Assembly (NCBI GenBank): GCA_945910005.1
Contig: OX246746.1
Coordinates: 35,758,638 to 35,822,637, forward strand
Reading direction: 5' to 3'
DNA: 64,000 nucleotides
DNA from: Isoperla grammatica
Taxonomy: Eukaryota; Arthropoda; Insecta; Plecoptera; Perlodidae
Positions 21,581 to 37,041 of this stretch are shown here, piece by piece (position 1 is the first letter of the stretch; each line of letters starts with the position of its first letter). Both the position numbers and the translations under genes were made by a program. The notes below the pieces were generated by a model. The model had not been told where the DNA came from. It saw nothing but the letters and a program-made list of their open reading frames with translations, and searched no databases.

Positions 21581-24500
21581 TCATGATGGGATATACCGCT
21601 GTATATAGTAGACTACTTTATAGGCGAGACACTACGAATGTGTTATCATGATGGGATATACCTCTATATATAGTAGACTACTCTATAGGCGAGACACTAC
21701 GAATGTGTTATGATGGGATATACCGCTGTATATAGTAGACTACTCTATAGGCGAGACACTACGAATGTGTTATCACGATGGGATATACCGCTGTATATAG
21801 TAGACTACTCTATAGGCGAGACACTACGAATGTGTTATGATGGGATATACCGCTGTATATAGTAGACTACTCTATAGGCGAGACACTACGAATGTGTTAT
21901 CATGATGGGATATACCGCTGTATATAGTAGACTACTCTATAGGCGAGACACTACGAATGTGTTATCATGATGGGATATACCGCTGTATATAGTAGACTAC
22001 TCTATAGGCGAGACACTACGAATGTGTAATGATGGGATATACCGCTGTATATAGTAGATTACTCTATAGGCGAGACACTACGAATGTGTTATGATGATGG
22101 GATATACCGCTGTATATAGTAGACTACTCTATAGGCGAGACACTACGAATGTGTTATGATGGGATATACCGCTGTATATAGTAGACTACTCTATAGGCGA
22201 GACACTACGAATGTGTTATGATGATGGGATATACCGCTGTATATAGTAGACTACTCTATAGGCGAGACACTACGAATGTGTTATGATGGGATATACCGCT
22301 GTATATAGTAGACTACTCTATAGGCGAGACACTACGAATGTGTTATCATGATGGGATACACCGCTGTATATAGTAGACTACTCTATAGGCGAGACACTAC
22401 GAATGTGTTATCATGATGGGATATACCGCTGTATATAGTAGACTACTCTATAGGCGAGACACTACGAATGTGTTATGATGGGATATACCGCTGTATATAG
22501 TAGACTACTCTATAGGCGAGACACTACGAATGTGTTATGATGATGGGATATACCGCTGTATATAGTAGATTACTCTATAGGCGAGACACTACGAATGTGT
22601 TATCATGATGGGATATACCGCTGTATATAGTAGACTACTCTATAGGCGAGACACTACGAATGTGTTATGATGGGATATACCGCTGTATATAGTAGACTAC
22701 TCTATAGGCGAGACACTACGAATGTGTTATGATGGGATATACCGCTGTATATAGTAGACTACTCTATAGGCGAGACACTACGAATGTGTTATGATGGGAT
22801 ATACCGCTGTATATAGTAGACTACTCTATAAGCGAGACACTACGAATGTGTTATCATGATGGGATATACCGCTGTATATAGTAGACTACTCTATAGGCGA
22901 GATACTACGAATGTGTTATCATGATGGGATATACCGCTGTATAATGTAGACTACTCTATAGGCGAGACACTACGAATGTGTTATCATGATGGGATATACC
23001 GCTGTATATAGTAGACTACTCTATAGGCGAGACACTACGAATGTGTTATCATGATGGGATATACCACTGTATATAGTAGATTACTCTATAGGCGAGACAC
23101 TACGAATGTGTTATCATGATGGGATATACCGCTGTATATAGTAGATTACTCTATAGGCGAGACACTACGAATGTGTTATCATGATGGGATATACCGCTGT
23201 ATATAGTAGACTACTCTATAGGCGAGACACTACGAATGTGTTATCATGATGGGATATACCGCTGTATATAGTAGACTACTCTATAGGCGAGACACTACGA
23301 ATGTGTTATGAGGGGATATACCGCTGTATATAGTAGACTACTCTATAGGCGAGACACTACGAATGTGTTATCATGATGGGATATACCGCTGTATATAGTA
23401 GATTACTCTATAGGCGAGACACTACGAATGTATTATCATGATGGGATATACCGCTGTATATAGTAGACTACTCTATAGGCGAGACACTACGAATGTGTTA
23501 TCATGATGGGATATACCGCTGTATATAGTAGACTACTCTATAGGCGAGACACTACGAATGTGTTATCATGATGGGATATACCGCTGTATATAGTAGACTA
23601 CTCTATAGGCGAGACACTACGAATGTGTTATCATGATGGGATATACCGCTGTATATAGTAGACTACTCTATAGGCGAGACACTACGAATGTGTTATCATG
23701 ATGGGATATACCGCTGTATATAGTAGATTATAGGCGAGACACTACGAATGTGTTATCATGATGGGATATACCGCTGTATATAGTAGACTACTCTATAGGC
23801 GAGACACTACGAATGTGTTATCATGATGGGATATACCGCTGTATATAGTAGACTACTCTATAGGCGAGACACTACGAATGTGTTATGATGGGATATACCG
23901 CTGTATATAGTAGATAACTCTATAGGCGAGACACTACGAATGTGTTATCATGATGGGATATACCGCTGTATATAGTAGACTACTCTATAGGCGAGACACT
24001 ACGAATGTGTTATCATGATGGGATATACCGCTGTATATAGTAGATTACTCTATAGGCGAGACACTACGAATGTGTTATCATGATGGAATATACCGCTGTA
24101 TATAGTAGACTACTCTATAGGCGAGACACTACGAATGTGTTATCATGATGGGATATACCGCTGTATATAGTAGATTATAGGCGAGACACTACGAATGTGT
24201 TATCATGATGGGATATACCGCTGTATATAGTAGACTACTCTATAGGCGAGACACTACGAATGTGTTATCATGATGGGATATACCGCTGTATATAGTAGAT
24301 TACTCTATAGGCGAGACACTACGAATGTGTTATCATGAGGGGATATACCGCTGTATATAGTAGATTACTCTATAGGCGAGACACTACGAATGTGTTATCA
24401 TGATGGGATATACCGCTGTATAGTAGACTACTCTATAGGCGAGACACTACGAATGTGTTATCATGATGGGATATACCGCTGTATATAGTAGATTACTCTA

Positions 24501-27500
24501 TAGGCGAGACACTACGAATGTATTATCATGATGGGATATACCGCTGTATATAGTAGATTATAGGCGAGACACTACGAATGTGTTATCATGATGGGATATA
24601 CCGCTGTATATAGTAGACTACTCTATAGGCGAGACACTACGAATGTGTTATGATGATGGGATATACCGCTGTATATAGTAGACTACTCTATAGGCGAGAC
24701 ACTACGAATGTGTTATTATGATGGGATATACCGCTGTATATAGTAGACTACTCTATAGGCGAGACACTACGAATGTGTTATGATGGGATAGTCCGCTGTA
24801 TATAGTAGACTACTCTATAGGCGAGACACTACGAATGTGTTATGATGATGGGATATACCGCTGTATATAGTAGACTACTCTATAGGCGAGACACTACGAA
24901 TGTGTTATGATGGGATATACCGCTGTATATAGTAGACTACACTATAGGCGAGACACTACGAATGTGTTATCATGATGGGATACACCGCTGTATATAGTAG
25001 AATACTCTATAGGCGAGACACTACGAATGTGTTATGATGGGATATACCGCTGTATATAGTAGATTACTCTATAGGCGAGACACTACGAATGTGTTATCAT
25101 GATGGGATATACCGCTGTATATAGTAGACTACTCTATTGTTGAGACACTACGAATGTGTTATCATGATGGGATATACCGCTGTATATAGTAGATTACTCT
25201 ATAGGCGAGACACTACGAATGTGTTATCATGATGGGATATACCGCTGTATATAGTAGACTACTCTATAGGCGAGACACTACGAATGTGTTATCATGATGG
25301 GATATACCGCTGTATATAGTAGACTACTCTATAGGCGAGACACTACGAATGTGTTATGATGGGATATACCGCTGTATATAGTAGACTACTCTATAGGCGA
25401 GACACTACGAATGTGTTATCATGATGGGATATACCGCTGTATATAGTAGAATACTCTATAGGCGAGACACTACGAATGTGTTATCATGATGGGATATACC
25501 GCTGTATATAGTAGACTACTCTATAGGCGAGACACTACGAATGTGTTATCATGATGGGATATACCGCTGTATATAGTAGACTACTCTATAGGCGAGACAC
25601 TACGAATGTGTTATCATGATGGGATATACCGCTGTATATAGTAGACTACTCTATAGGCGAGACACTACGAATGTGTTATCATGATGGGATATACCGCTGT
25701 ATAAAGTAGATTACTCTATAGGCGAGACACTACGAATGTGTTATCATGATGGAATATACCGCTGTATATAGTAGATTACTCTATAGGCGAGACACTACGA
25801 ATGTGTTATCATGTTGGGATATACCGCTGTATATAGTAGACTACTCTATAGGCGAGACACTACGAATGTGTTATCATGATGGGATATACCGCTGTATATA
25901 GTAGATTATAGGCGAGACACTACGAATGTGTTATCATGATGGGATATACCGCTGTATATAGTAGACTACTCTATAGGCGAGACACTACGAATGTGTTATC
26001 ATGATGGGATATACCGCTGTATATAGTAGATTACTCTATAGGCGAGACACTACGAATGTGTTATCATGATGGAATATACCGCTGTATATAGTAGACTACT
26101 CTATAGGCGAGACACTACGAATGTGTTATCATGATGGGATATACCGCTGTATATAGTAGATTATAGGCGAGACACTACGAATGTGTTATCATGATGGGAT
26201 ATACCGCTGTATATAGTAGACTACTCTATAGGCGAGACACTACGAATGTGTTATCATGATGGAATATACCGCTGTATATAGTAGACTACTCTATAGGCGA
26301 GACACTACGAATGTGTTATCATGATGGGATATACCGCTGTATATAGTAGATTACTCTATAGGCGAGACACTACGAATGTGTTATCATGATGGGATATACC
26401 GCTGTATATAGAGATTACTCTATAGGCGAGACACTACGAATGTGTTATCATGAGGGGATATACCGCTGTATATAGTAGATTACTCTATAGGCGAGACACT
26501 ACGAATGTGTTATCATGTTGGGATATACCGCTGTATATAGTAGATAACTCTATAGGCGAGACACTACGAATGTGTTATCATGAGGAGATATACCGCTGTA
26601 TATAGAAGATTACTCTATAGGCGAGACACTACGAATGTGTTATCATGATGGGATATACCGCTGTATAGTAGACTACTCTATAGGCGAGACACTACGAATG
26701 TGTTATCATGATGGGATATACCGCTGTATATAGTAGATTACTCTATAGGCGAGACAATACGAATGTATTATCATGATGGGATATACCGCTGTATATAGTA
26801 GATTATAGGCGAGACACTACGAATGTGTTATCATGATGGGATATACTGCTGTATATAGTAGACTACTCTATAGGCGAGACACTACGAATGTGTTATCATG
26901 ATGGGATATACCGCTGTATATAGTAGACTACTCTATAGGCGAGACACTACGAATGTGTTATGATGGGATATACCGCTGTATATAGTAGACTACTCTATAG
27001 GCGAGACACTACGAATGTGTTATGATGATGGGATAAACCGCTGTATATAGTAGACTACTCTATAGGCGAGACACTACGAATGTGTTATGATGGGATATAC
27101 CGCTGTATATAGTAGACTACTCTATAGGCGAGACACTACGAATGTGTTATCATGATGGGATACACCGCTGTATATAGTAGACTACTCTATAGGCGAGACA
27201 CTACGAATGTGTTATCATGATGGGATATACCGCTGTATGTAGTAGACTACTCTATAGGCGAGACACTACGAATGTGTTATGATGGGATATACCGCTGTAT
27301 ATAGTAGACTACTCTATAGGCGAGACACTACGAATGTGTTATGATGATGGGATATACCGCTGTATATAGTAGATTACTCTATAGGCGAGACACTACGAAT
27401 GTGTTATCATGATGGGATATACCGCTGTATATAGTAGACTACTCTATAGGCGAGACACTACGAATGTGTTATCATGATGGGATATACCGCTGTATATAGT

Positions 27501-30500
27501 AGACTACTCTATAGGCGAGATACTACGAATGTGTTATCATGATGGGATATACCGCTGTATAATGTAGACTACTCTATAGGCGAGACACTACGAATGTGTT
27601 ATCATGATGGGATATACCGCTGTATATAGTAGACTACTCTATAGGCGAGACACTACGAATGTGTTATCATGATGGGATATACCACTGTATATAGTAGATT
27701 ACTCTATAGGCGAGACACTACGAATGTGTTATCATGATGGGATATACCGCTGTATATAGTAGATTACTCTATAGGCGAGACACTACGAATGTGTTATCAT
27801 GATGGGATATACCGCTGTATATAGTAGACTACTCTATAGGCGAGACACTACGAATGTGTTATCATGATGGGATATACCGCTGTATATAGTAGACTACTCT
27901 ATAGGCGAGACACTACGAATGTGTTATGAGGGGATATACCGCTGTATATAGTAGACTGCTCTAGAGGCGAGACACTACGAATGAATTATCATGATGGGAT
28001 ATACCGCTGTATATAGTAGATTACTCTATAGGCGAGACACTACGAATGTATTATCATGATGGGATATACCGCTGTATATAGTAGACTACTCTATAGGCGA
28101 GACACTACGAATGTGTTATCATGATGGGATATACCGCTGTATATAGTAGACTACTCTATAGGCGAGACACTACGAATGTGTTATCATGATGGGATATACC
28201 TCTATATATAGTAGACTACTCTATAGGCGAGACACTACGAATGTGTTATGATGGGATATACCGCTGTATATAGTAGACTACTCTATAGGCGAGACACTAC
28301 GAATGTGTTATCACGATGGGATATACCGCTGTATATAGTAGACTACTCTATAGGCGAGACACTACGAATGTGTTATCATGATGGGATATACCGCTGTATA
28401 TAGTAGACTACTCTATAGGCGAGACACTACGAATGTGTTATCATGATGGGATATACCGCTGTATATAGTAGACTACTCTATAGGCGAGACACTACGAATG
28501 TGTTATCATGATGGGATATACCGCTGTATATAGTAGACTACTCTATAGGCGAGACACTACGAATGTGTAATGATGGGATATACCGCTGTATATAGTAGAT
28601 TACTCTATAGGCGAGACACTACGAATGTGTTATGATGATGGGATATACCGCTCTATATAGTAGACTACTCTATAGGCGAGACACTACGAATGTGTTATCA
28701 TGATGGGATATACCGCTGTATATAGTAGACTACTCTATAGGCGAGACACTACGAATGTGTTATCATGATGGGATATACCGCTGTATATAGTAGACTACTC
28801 TATAGGCGAGACACTACGAATGTGTTATCATGATGGGATATACCTCTATATATAGTAGACTACTCTATAGGCGAGACACTTCGAATGTGTTATGATGGGA
28901 TATACCGCTGTATATAGTAGACTACTCTATAGGCGAGACACTACGAATGTGTTATCATGATGGGATATACCGCTGTATATAGTAGACTACTCTATAGGCG
29001 AGACACTACGAATGTGTTATCATGATGGGATATACCGCTGTATATAGTAGACTACTCTATAGGCGAGACACTACGAATGTGTTATCATGATGGGATATAC
29101 CGCTGTATATAGTAGACTACTCTATAGGCGAGACACTACGAATGTGTTATGATGGGATATACCGCTGTATATAGTAGACTACTCTATAGGCGAGACACTA
29201 CGAATGTGTTATGATGGGATATACCGCTGTATATAGTAGACTACTCTATAGGCGAGACACTACGAATGTGTTATCATGATGGGATATACCGCTGTATATA
29301 GTAGACTACTCTATAGGCGAGACACTACGAATGTGTTATCATGATGGGATATACCGCTGTATATAGTAGACTACTCTATAGGCGAGACACTACGAATGTG
29401 TTATCATGATGGGATATACCGCTGTATATAGTAGACTACTCTATAGGCGAGACACTACGAATGTGTTATGATGGGATATACCGCTGTATATAGTAGACTA
29501 CTCTATAGGCGAGACACTACGAATGTGTTATCATGATGGGATATACCGCTGTATATAGTAGACTACTCTATAGGCGAGACACTACGAATGTGTTATGATG
29601 GGATATACCGCTGTATATAGTAGACTACTCTATAGGCGAGACACTACGAATGTGTTATGATGGGATATACCGCTGTATATAGTAGACTACTCTATAGGCG
29701 AGACACTACGAATGTGTTATCATGATGGGATATACCGCTGTATATAGTAGACTACTCTATAGGCGAGACACTACGAATGTGTTATCATGATGGGATATAC
29801 CGCTGTATATAGTAGATTACTCTATAGGCGAGACACTACGAATGTGTTATCATGATGGAATATACCGCTGTATATAGTAGATTACTCTATAGGCGAGACA
29901 CTACGAATGTGTTATCATGTTGGGATATACCGCTGTATATAGTAGACTACTCTATAGGCGAGACACTACGAATGTGTTATCATGATGGGATATACCGCTG
30001 TATATAGTAGATTATAGGCGAGACACTACGAATGTGTTATCATGATGGGATATACCGCTGTATATAGTAGACTACTCTATAGGCGAGACACTACGCATGT
30101 GTTATCATGATGGGATATACCGCTGTATATAGTAGATTACTCTATAGGCGAGACACTACGAATGTGTTATCATGATGGGATATACCGCTGTATATAGTAG
30201 ACTACTCTATAGGCGAGACACTACGAATGTGTTATGAGGGGATATACCGCTGTATATAGTAGACTTCTCTATAGGCGAGACACTACGAATGTGTTATCAT
30301 GATGGGATATACCGCTGTATATAGTAGATTACTCTATAGGCGAGACACTACGAATGTATTATCATGATGGGATATACCGCTGTATATAGTAGACTACTCT
30401 ATAGGCGAGACACTACGAATGTGTTATCATGATGGGATATACCGCTGTATATAGTAGACTACTCTATAGGCGAGACACTACGAATGTGTTATCATGATGG

Positions 30501-32670
30501 GATATACCTCTATATATAGTAGACTACTCTATAGGCGAGACACTACGAATGTGTTATGATGGGATATACCGCTGTATATAGTAGACTACTCTATAGGCGA
30601 GACACTACGAATGTGTTATCACGATGGGATATACCGCTGTATATAGTAGACTACTCTATAGGCGAGACACTACGAATGTGTTATCATGATGGGATATACC
30701 GCTGTATATAGTAGACTACTCTATAGGCGAGACACTACGAATGTGTTATCATGATGGGATATACCGCTGTATATAGTAGACTACTCTATAGGCGAGACAC
30801 TACGAATGTGTAATGATGGGATATACCGCTGTATATAGTAGATTACTCTATAGGCGAGACACTACGAATGTGTTATGATGATGGGATATACCGCTGTATA
30901 TAGTAGACTACTCTATAGGCGAGACACTACGAATGTGTTATCATGATGGGATATACCGCTGTATATAGTAGACTACTCTATAGGCGAGACACTACGAATG
31001 TGTTATCATGATGGGATATACCGCTGTATATAGTAGACTACTCTATAGGCGAGACACTACGAATGTGTTATCATGATGGGATATACCTCTATATATAGTA
31101 GACTACTCTATAGGCGAGACACTTCGAATGTGTTATGATGGGATATACCGCTGTATATAGTAGACTACTCTATAGGCGAGACACTACGAATGTGTTATCA
31201 TGATGGGATATACCGCTGTATATAGTAGACTACTCTATAGGCGAGACACTACGAATGTGTTATCATGATGGGATATACCGCTGTATATAGTAGACTACTC
31301 TATAGGCGAGACACTACGAATGTGTTATCATGATGGGATATACCGCTGTATATAGTAGACTACTCTATAGGCGAGACACTACGAATGTGTTATGATGGGA
31401 TATACCGCTGTATATAGTAGACTACTCTATAGGCGAGACACTACGAATGTGTTATGATGGGATATACCGCTGTATATAGTAGACTACTCTATAGGCGAGA
31501 CACTACGAATGTGTTATCATGATGGGATATACCGCTGTATATAGTAGACTACTCTATAGGCGAGACACTACGAATGTGTTATCATGATGGGATATACCGC
31601 TGTATATAGTAGACTACTCTATAGGCGAGACACTACGAATGTGTTATGATGGGATATACCGCTGTATATAGTAGACTACTCTATAGGCGAGACACTACGA
31701 ATCTGTTATCATGATGGGATATACCGCTGTATATAGTAGACTACTCTATAGGCGAGACACTACGAATGTGTTATGATGGGATATACCGCTGTATATAGTA
31801 GACTACTCTATAGGCGAGACACTACGAATGTGTTATGATGGGATATACCGCTGTATATAGTAGACTACTCTATAGGCGAGACACTACGAATGTGTTATCA
31901 TGATGGGATATACCGCTGTATATAGTAGACTACTCTATAGGCGAGACACTACGAATGTGTTATCATGATGGGATATACCGCTGTATATAGTAGATTACTC
32001 TATAGGCGAGACACTACGAATGTGTTATCATGATGGAATATACCGCTGTATATAGTAGATTACTCTATAGGCGAGACACTACGAATGTGTTATCATGTTG
32101 GGATATACCGCTGTATATAGTAGACTACTCTATAGGCGAGACACTACGAATGTGTTATCATGATGGGATATACCACTGTATATAGTAGATTATAGGCGAG
32201 ACACTACGAATGTGTTATCATGATGGGATATACCGCTGTATATAGTAGACTACTCTATAGGCGAGACACTACGCATGTGTTATCATGATGGGATATACCG
32301 CTGTATATAGTAGATTACTCTATAGGCGAGACACTACGAATGTGTTATCATGATGGGATATACCGCTGTATATAGTAGACTACTCTATAGGCGAGACACT
32401 ACGAATGTGTTATCATGATGGGATATACCGCTGTATATAGTAGATTATAGGCGAGACACTACGAATGTGTTATCATGATGGGATATACCGCTGTATATAG
32501 TAGACTACTCTATTGTTGAGACACTACGAATGTGTTATCATGATGGGATATACCGCTGTATATAGTAGATTACTCTATAGGCGAGACACTACGAATGTGT
32601 TATCATGATGGGATATAGGCGGGGGATATATACTCTATAGGCGAGACAGTCACTACGAATGTGTTATTGT
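21581..32670. repeat. 11-kb satellite array, ~65-bp units (about 170 copies)
   Basis: The consensus runs TCATGATGGGATATACCGCT, GTATATAGTAGACTACTCTA, TAGGCGAGACACTACGAATG, TGTTA (65 bp). Common variants lose TCA (62 bp) or ACTCT (60 bp). The centre is a near-palindrome (ATATAGTAG-A-CTACTCTAT). Units are over 95% alike by eye. Rare variants recur at fixed distances, showing block duplications within the array. The last unit (from ~32600) is degenerate. There are no ORFs and no unique spacers. Confidence 0.97.
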
Positions 32671-34420
32671 GAGCGTCAAATTTTCGACGTACTTCAATGA
32701 TTAACAAATGATTTGGCTACTGACTGAAGAATCTGATGACTTCCATCCCCAGCTGGTTGCAGAAGGTACATCGGGTCGAAACTGCAAGCCCAAGCACAGT
32801 CTCCAGATACGCGACTGAAGCATTGTTGCTTCTTCAAAATGTCATGCTGGTAGTCGGAAACGCAATACTGTGCTAACATAACGCACTACGTAATACTTGA
32901 TTACATTGGTCTCCGCAAGGATGACATAATGTAGAGGATTGTTTGTACAGGACGCACTTATAAGGGGATTTTAACGATTTAACAGTAACTTTTTAATGAT
33001 CCGGGAAATATCAGCAAATTTGGAATACAGTGTGTCAGCATTTTGAAAGAATTGCTGTTTCCATATAATTCACGGGTTTTAAAAGAAATTTCTGTTCACA
33101 CCAATTGTCCTATATCAACACAAAACGTATAAGCAGCAGTGTCGTTTCATACTCCATATTGGAAAAAAATGTTTGTATCAGCGGAATGCGCTCATTTTCA
33201 CGCATGCTACAAAATAAAGCCCTGGTATGTCACCGAATACTACTACTCTTATGAATAATGAAGATAACAATCAATACCGAGTAATGATGAGAAAAGCCCT
33301 CCCGCTCCACGGTTCCATGTTATTTTTAGATATGCTCACGCGTAGGTTTTATGTATTATTCACAAGTTGGGGTAGATGTTTACGTGTGTATATTCTTGAA
33401 ATTGTTGATTCTGGAACTGTTTTCTGAAAAGGGGAAAACTTCGAACAAAATTGTATTTTAAAATCTACGAGAAAAGTAAATGGAAACTTGAAGACATATA
33501 CTAGAGGCAGTGTTCTGGTTCACTTTCCCGTTTAATTTACTGTTCTTTGTATAAGGCTATATCATTCTGTGTGAAAACCACAAGCACGGTTTTCGAATAT
33601 TCTGGTCTTGAATTACGAGTTATCAAATGTACACAATGACATGGTTATGAATATGATTATATATTGATAGTGATTAATTACTGCACACGCAAAGTAAAAC
33701 ATATAGTTTACATTTAATTTAAACATGTGATGTGACTGATGTTTATTTCATACACGAATTATGTGTACTGTATATTGTTGTATATATAATATATGTGGGC
33801 TCGATCCCCAGTGGGGCAAACCTTTATTACAATTTCTATAACGCCATTCATTATCCACTTATCGACAAAGCTGGATTAAACTTAAACCCCGTATATATAA
33901 TAATCACATTTATTTATTATATACACACGATTGAGTTTTTACAATGGTGATAAAAATACACGCGAGGAATAGTCATTTGAACGAGTGTTTTGAAAAACAG
34001 AACATACGGACATGTTTTATTACATAATACATTGATGGTATACACGCAAGTATACCAACCATGCAAACTGCCTTTGAATGTTTATAAGTCATGTTTAAAT
34101 AGCATTTACTGTTATGAAGTGGAGATTAGTGTGTGGCTGGAATAGTTGTTGGAGAGGAAATGCTAATTACAATAAGTTGTTCGCGAGGATAACTATGTCA
34201 ACTAACTTGAAAACCCCTCTTCATACTTCATACATAAATCAGTTCTTTCTTACTTGAGAGCAAAATGAACTCCTGATTCAATTTGCATTATTTATCGTAT
34301 ATTTTCGATTGAAAATTGAAGAGACATTTACATTTAGTTGTTGGGAAATGTTTGGTTTTATCATTACGTATTTAAAAAAAAACAAAAAAAACAGTTTAAC
34401 AGCCTAACCTTTCCCTTTTA
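32671..34420. other. No gene seen downstream of the satellite
   Basis: Anonymous, AT-rich. A 61-codon minus ORF at 32694-32879 (DPMYLLQPAGDGSHQIL) has a protein-like composition but I cannot assign it; it may be a transposon remnant. Other small ORFs look random. Segments near 33750-33950 are (AT)-rich. Confidence 0.5.
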
Positions 34421-34422
34421 TA

Positions 34423-34664
34423 AATAATAATTCGTTTCTTCTCACAAAATTTTAACGTGGACTTAGGAAAGTAATCCATACATGTTGTATTTATTCTTTA
34501 GCCGGCCGTATGTTACTATTGGTGTTACAGTAATCTGACGAACATTACGAATAATAATTCGTTTCTCCTCACAAAATTTTAACGTGGACTTAGGAAAGTA
34601 ATCCATACATGTTGTATTTATTCTTTAGCCGGCCGTATGTTACTATTGGTGTTACAGTAATCTG
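34423..34664. repeat. 127-bp tandem duplication (two copies)
   Basis: 34423-34549 and 34550-34664 are nearly identical from AATAATAATTCGTTTCT through GGTGTTACAGTAATCTG. Only about one substitution separates them, so the duplication is recent. Confidence 0.93.
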
Positions 34665-34839
34665 TACATCTGTCTGTGTTACAGTAATATTGACATTATT
34701 ATTCGTCGTCGTAAGAAGTAATCTGGCTAAACGTGATACATGTGTTTCTGCTGTTACCTACTGAAGGCTACACAATTACTTTCAGTGTCATTCAAATTCG
34801 CTCGTCGCGTTGGGACACAGATAATCTAGTTTCAAGTGT

Positions 34840-34985
34840 CAAGTGGTGAGTGGTGAGCGGTGAATGTGATAGGCAAGTTTTTAATAGCGAGTAATGAGCC
34901 GTGGTGAGTGTAAGCGGTGAGTGGTGAGTAATGAATGGTGAATGACTAGTGGAAAGTGTCAAATGGTGAGTGGTGAATGACGAGA
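34840..34985. repeat. Degenerate GTGGTGAGTG-type repeat
   Basis: Irregular reiteration of GTGGTGAGTG, GGTGAATG and GTAATGA motifs. No fixed period. Confidence 0.6.
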
Positions 34986-37041
34986 AGAGAGAGCCTCGCT
35001 TCTACATATTCTCACTCGTGTATAATATCACACACACCACGTATCCCATTTTAGCAAGCTTGCAGTTCACTAAGCCTACGGTTTCCTGCTAAAAGCATTG
35101 TTTGCATGCAGAATAGAGGATCCGCTGAGATCAATATGGACCGTCGTTAACATACTGAAACAATATTCTCAGGTAAAACCAAATACTTAGCTTGAAACTG
35201 TTTATTTACTGTAAATACGGTCACAATGATAGCTCGCTGACATTAGTTAAAAACTTACATTAAAATGTGAAGTTCTAAAAATTCTACTCCTAAAGTCATA
35301 ACACACAATATCGTATCCGTGCAATGTAAACCTATGGTTGGAGTATTAGTGAGGTGGGGGGGGGGGGGGCAGAAGATGTCACAATAACGCGGATGTGCTT
35401 TCCACAGATGGAACCAATCTAAAACATGACAGTGGGGGGCGAGCTACGGCGCTACGGCCTCACGCGGCAATCATCCACGACCCTTCGCGTCTCCTCGCTG
35501 ACATTTCGTTTTACTGCTGTACGCCTGCCTATAAAGCCAACCATCACTTTACATTGCCCCTAGCACACAGCTAGGTAATACTAATAGCGGACCTCTTACG
35601 ACCATTCTTGCGGCATAACAATTTAACAACACACCCATTATTGTAATTCAACTATTAAAACACCATTATTATATTTTATTTCCCGTTAATAAATTCACAT
35701 ACCATTTTTTAGTTTACCAGAAGAAACGAGCTCAAACTTACATACAGAAATGTCTGACAAACAGATAAGTGCCGGTAATTAAGATGAATAAATAAATAAA
35801 TAAGGAAATATATGTTCGGATAAAAATAAAGTTATGGTAAAAATATGTCTACAGTTCTACCAGACAACTGAAGAAATGCAAAACACTATAGATTATGTTA
35901 TGTAAACGTGCAGTCCATATTTGGGTGGAACGTTATAGGTCTAAAGCCAAGGCATTTCCTTTTGAAGTTAGTATTTTATTGCGAAGGATAATGAAGGCAT
36001 CGCAAACCAGGACAAACATTAACCGAACCATGCATAACTTATACGTTTAATTAACGTTGTTCAATAATATTTATTAGCAATCAAGTTGTGATGGAGGAAA
36101 TTGTATAAAGTAAGTGAACCACTCCATTATTGTGTCATAAGCATACCTATTGAATACCATAAATACTAATTCCATAGAATTATAGTGCAATATTATTGAT
36201 GACGATTCCAATTACTCTATTGGATGTTAGCTTGTTTGACAGTTAAGTGTATAACGAGGAACGACTCGCAATGAGCAATTGTTTAACTGTGCCTTCTCGA
36301 CTCGCCTTTTCTGAACTGCCCTTGGCAATTATCTGTCTCAAGTCCCCTTGGAATCCCCCCAACAGATCCAACCATGCGAATGGGTTGAGCCTTCTTGGGG
36401 TACATTCCGAAACTAGCTGAATATGCCATTTCCGTGCTGAGGCCGTTCCGTAACCTCCTGAATATCATAAGCTGGGCGTTCGGTAACTTCCTGCGCCAGC
36501 ATATTCAGCATCATGAAAACGCCAGCCGGTTCGAGCGAGGGCATCTGCCAGCATTCACAAATCATGGCGGCGTTTTCAAAATGCAAAAATTTAAAAGCTC
36601 GTGAAATAGTCAGGAATTATATAATTTGACCGTTATTTAAACCACGCGTTGCAGGATTGTATTATCTTTCATATCGTATTTGTTATAATTGGGAAACGAT
36701 TAGAATATTGTTTTTTTAATTTCATTACAAATTTTTAGCGCGCATTTCCTCCATCTTTTCGCTTGTAGGTTCCGAAAACACTTGACAAAATGTGACGCTG
36801 GGACGTGCTAGTTGATGCTGGAACCCCATCATTTTCAGGAGGTTACGAAATGTACCCTTGCATGGTCCCAATAGCAGGGAGCCTAACATATTGGCGCCAA
36901 AGTGACCCGGGAGGTTAGGTTAGGTTAGGCCTGTCAAGAACGCTCCTCCCACTCGCATGTGAGGATACGGCACCCGCCGTGGTGCATATTGCCGACGTGG
37001 CGGAACAACCCGTTGTGTTTTCTATTTTATTAACACATAAT
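34986..37041. other. No gene seen; poly-G tract and short telomere-like run
   Basis: Contains a G run at ~35355-35370 and a GGTTAGGTTAGGTTAGG run at 36913-36929. A pair of loosely inverted segments lies near 36368-36460 and 36838-36875 (TTCAGGAGGTTACG and complement, each next to GGTACATT-type sequence) and may mark a decayed transposon. Small ORFs at 36283-36604 lie in that segment and are not called. Confidence 0.45.

Noticed and set aside
21581..32670. CRISPR-like array
   Set aside because: Direct tandem satellite without unique spacers, in a eukaryotic genome.
32728..32795. CTGATGA ... CGAAAC as a hammerhead ribozyme
   Set aside because: The bases next to the core blocks do not pair, so no stem II can form in the right place.
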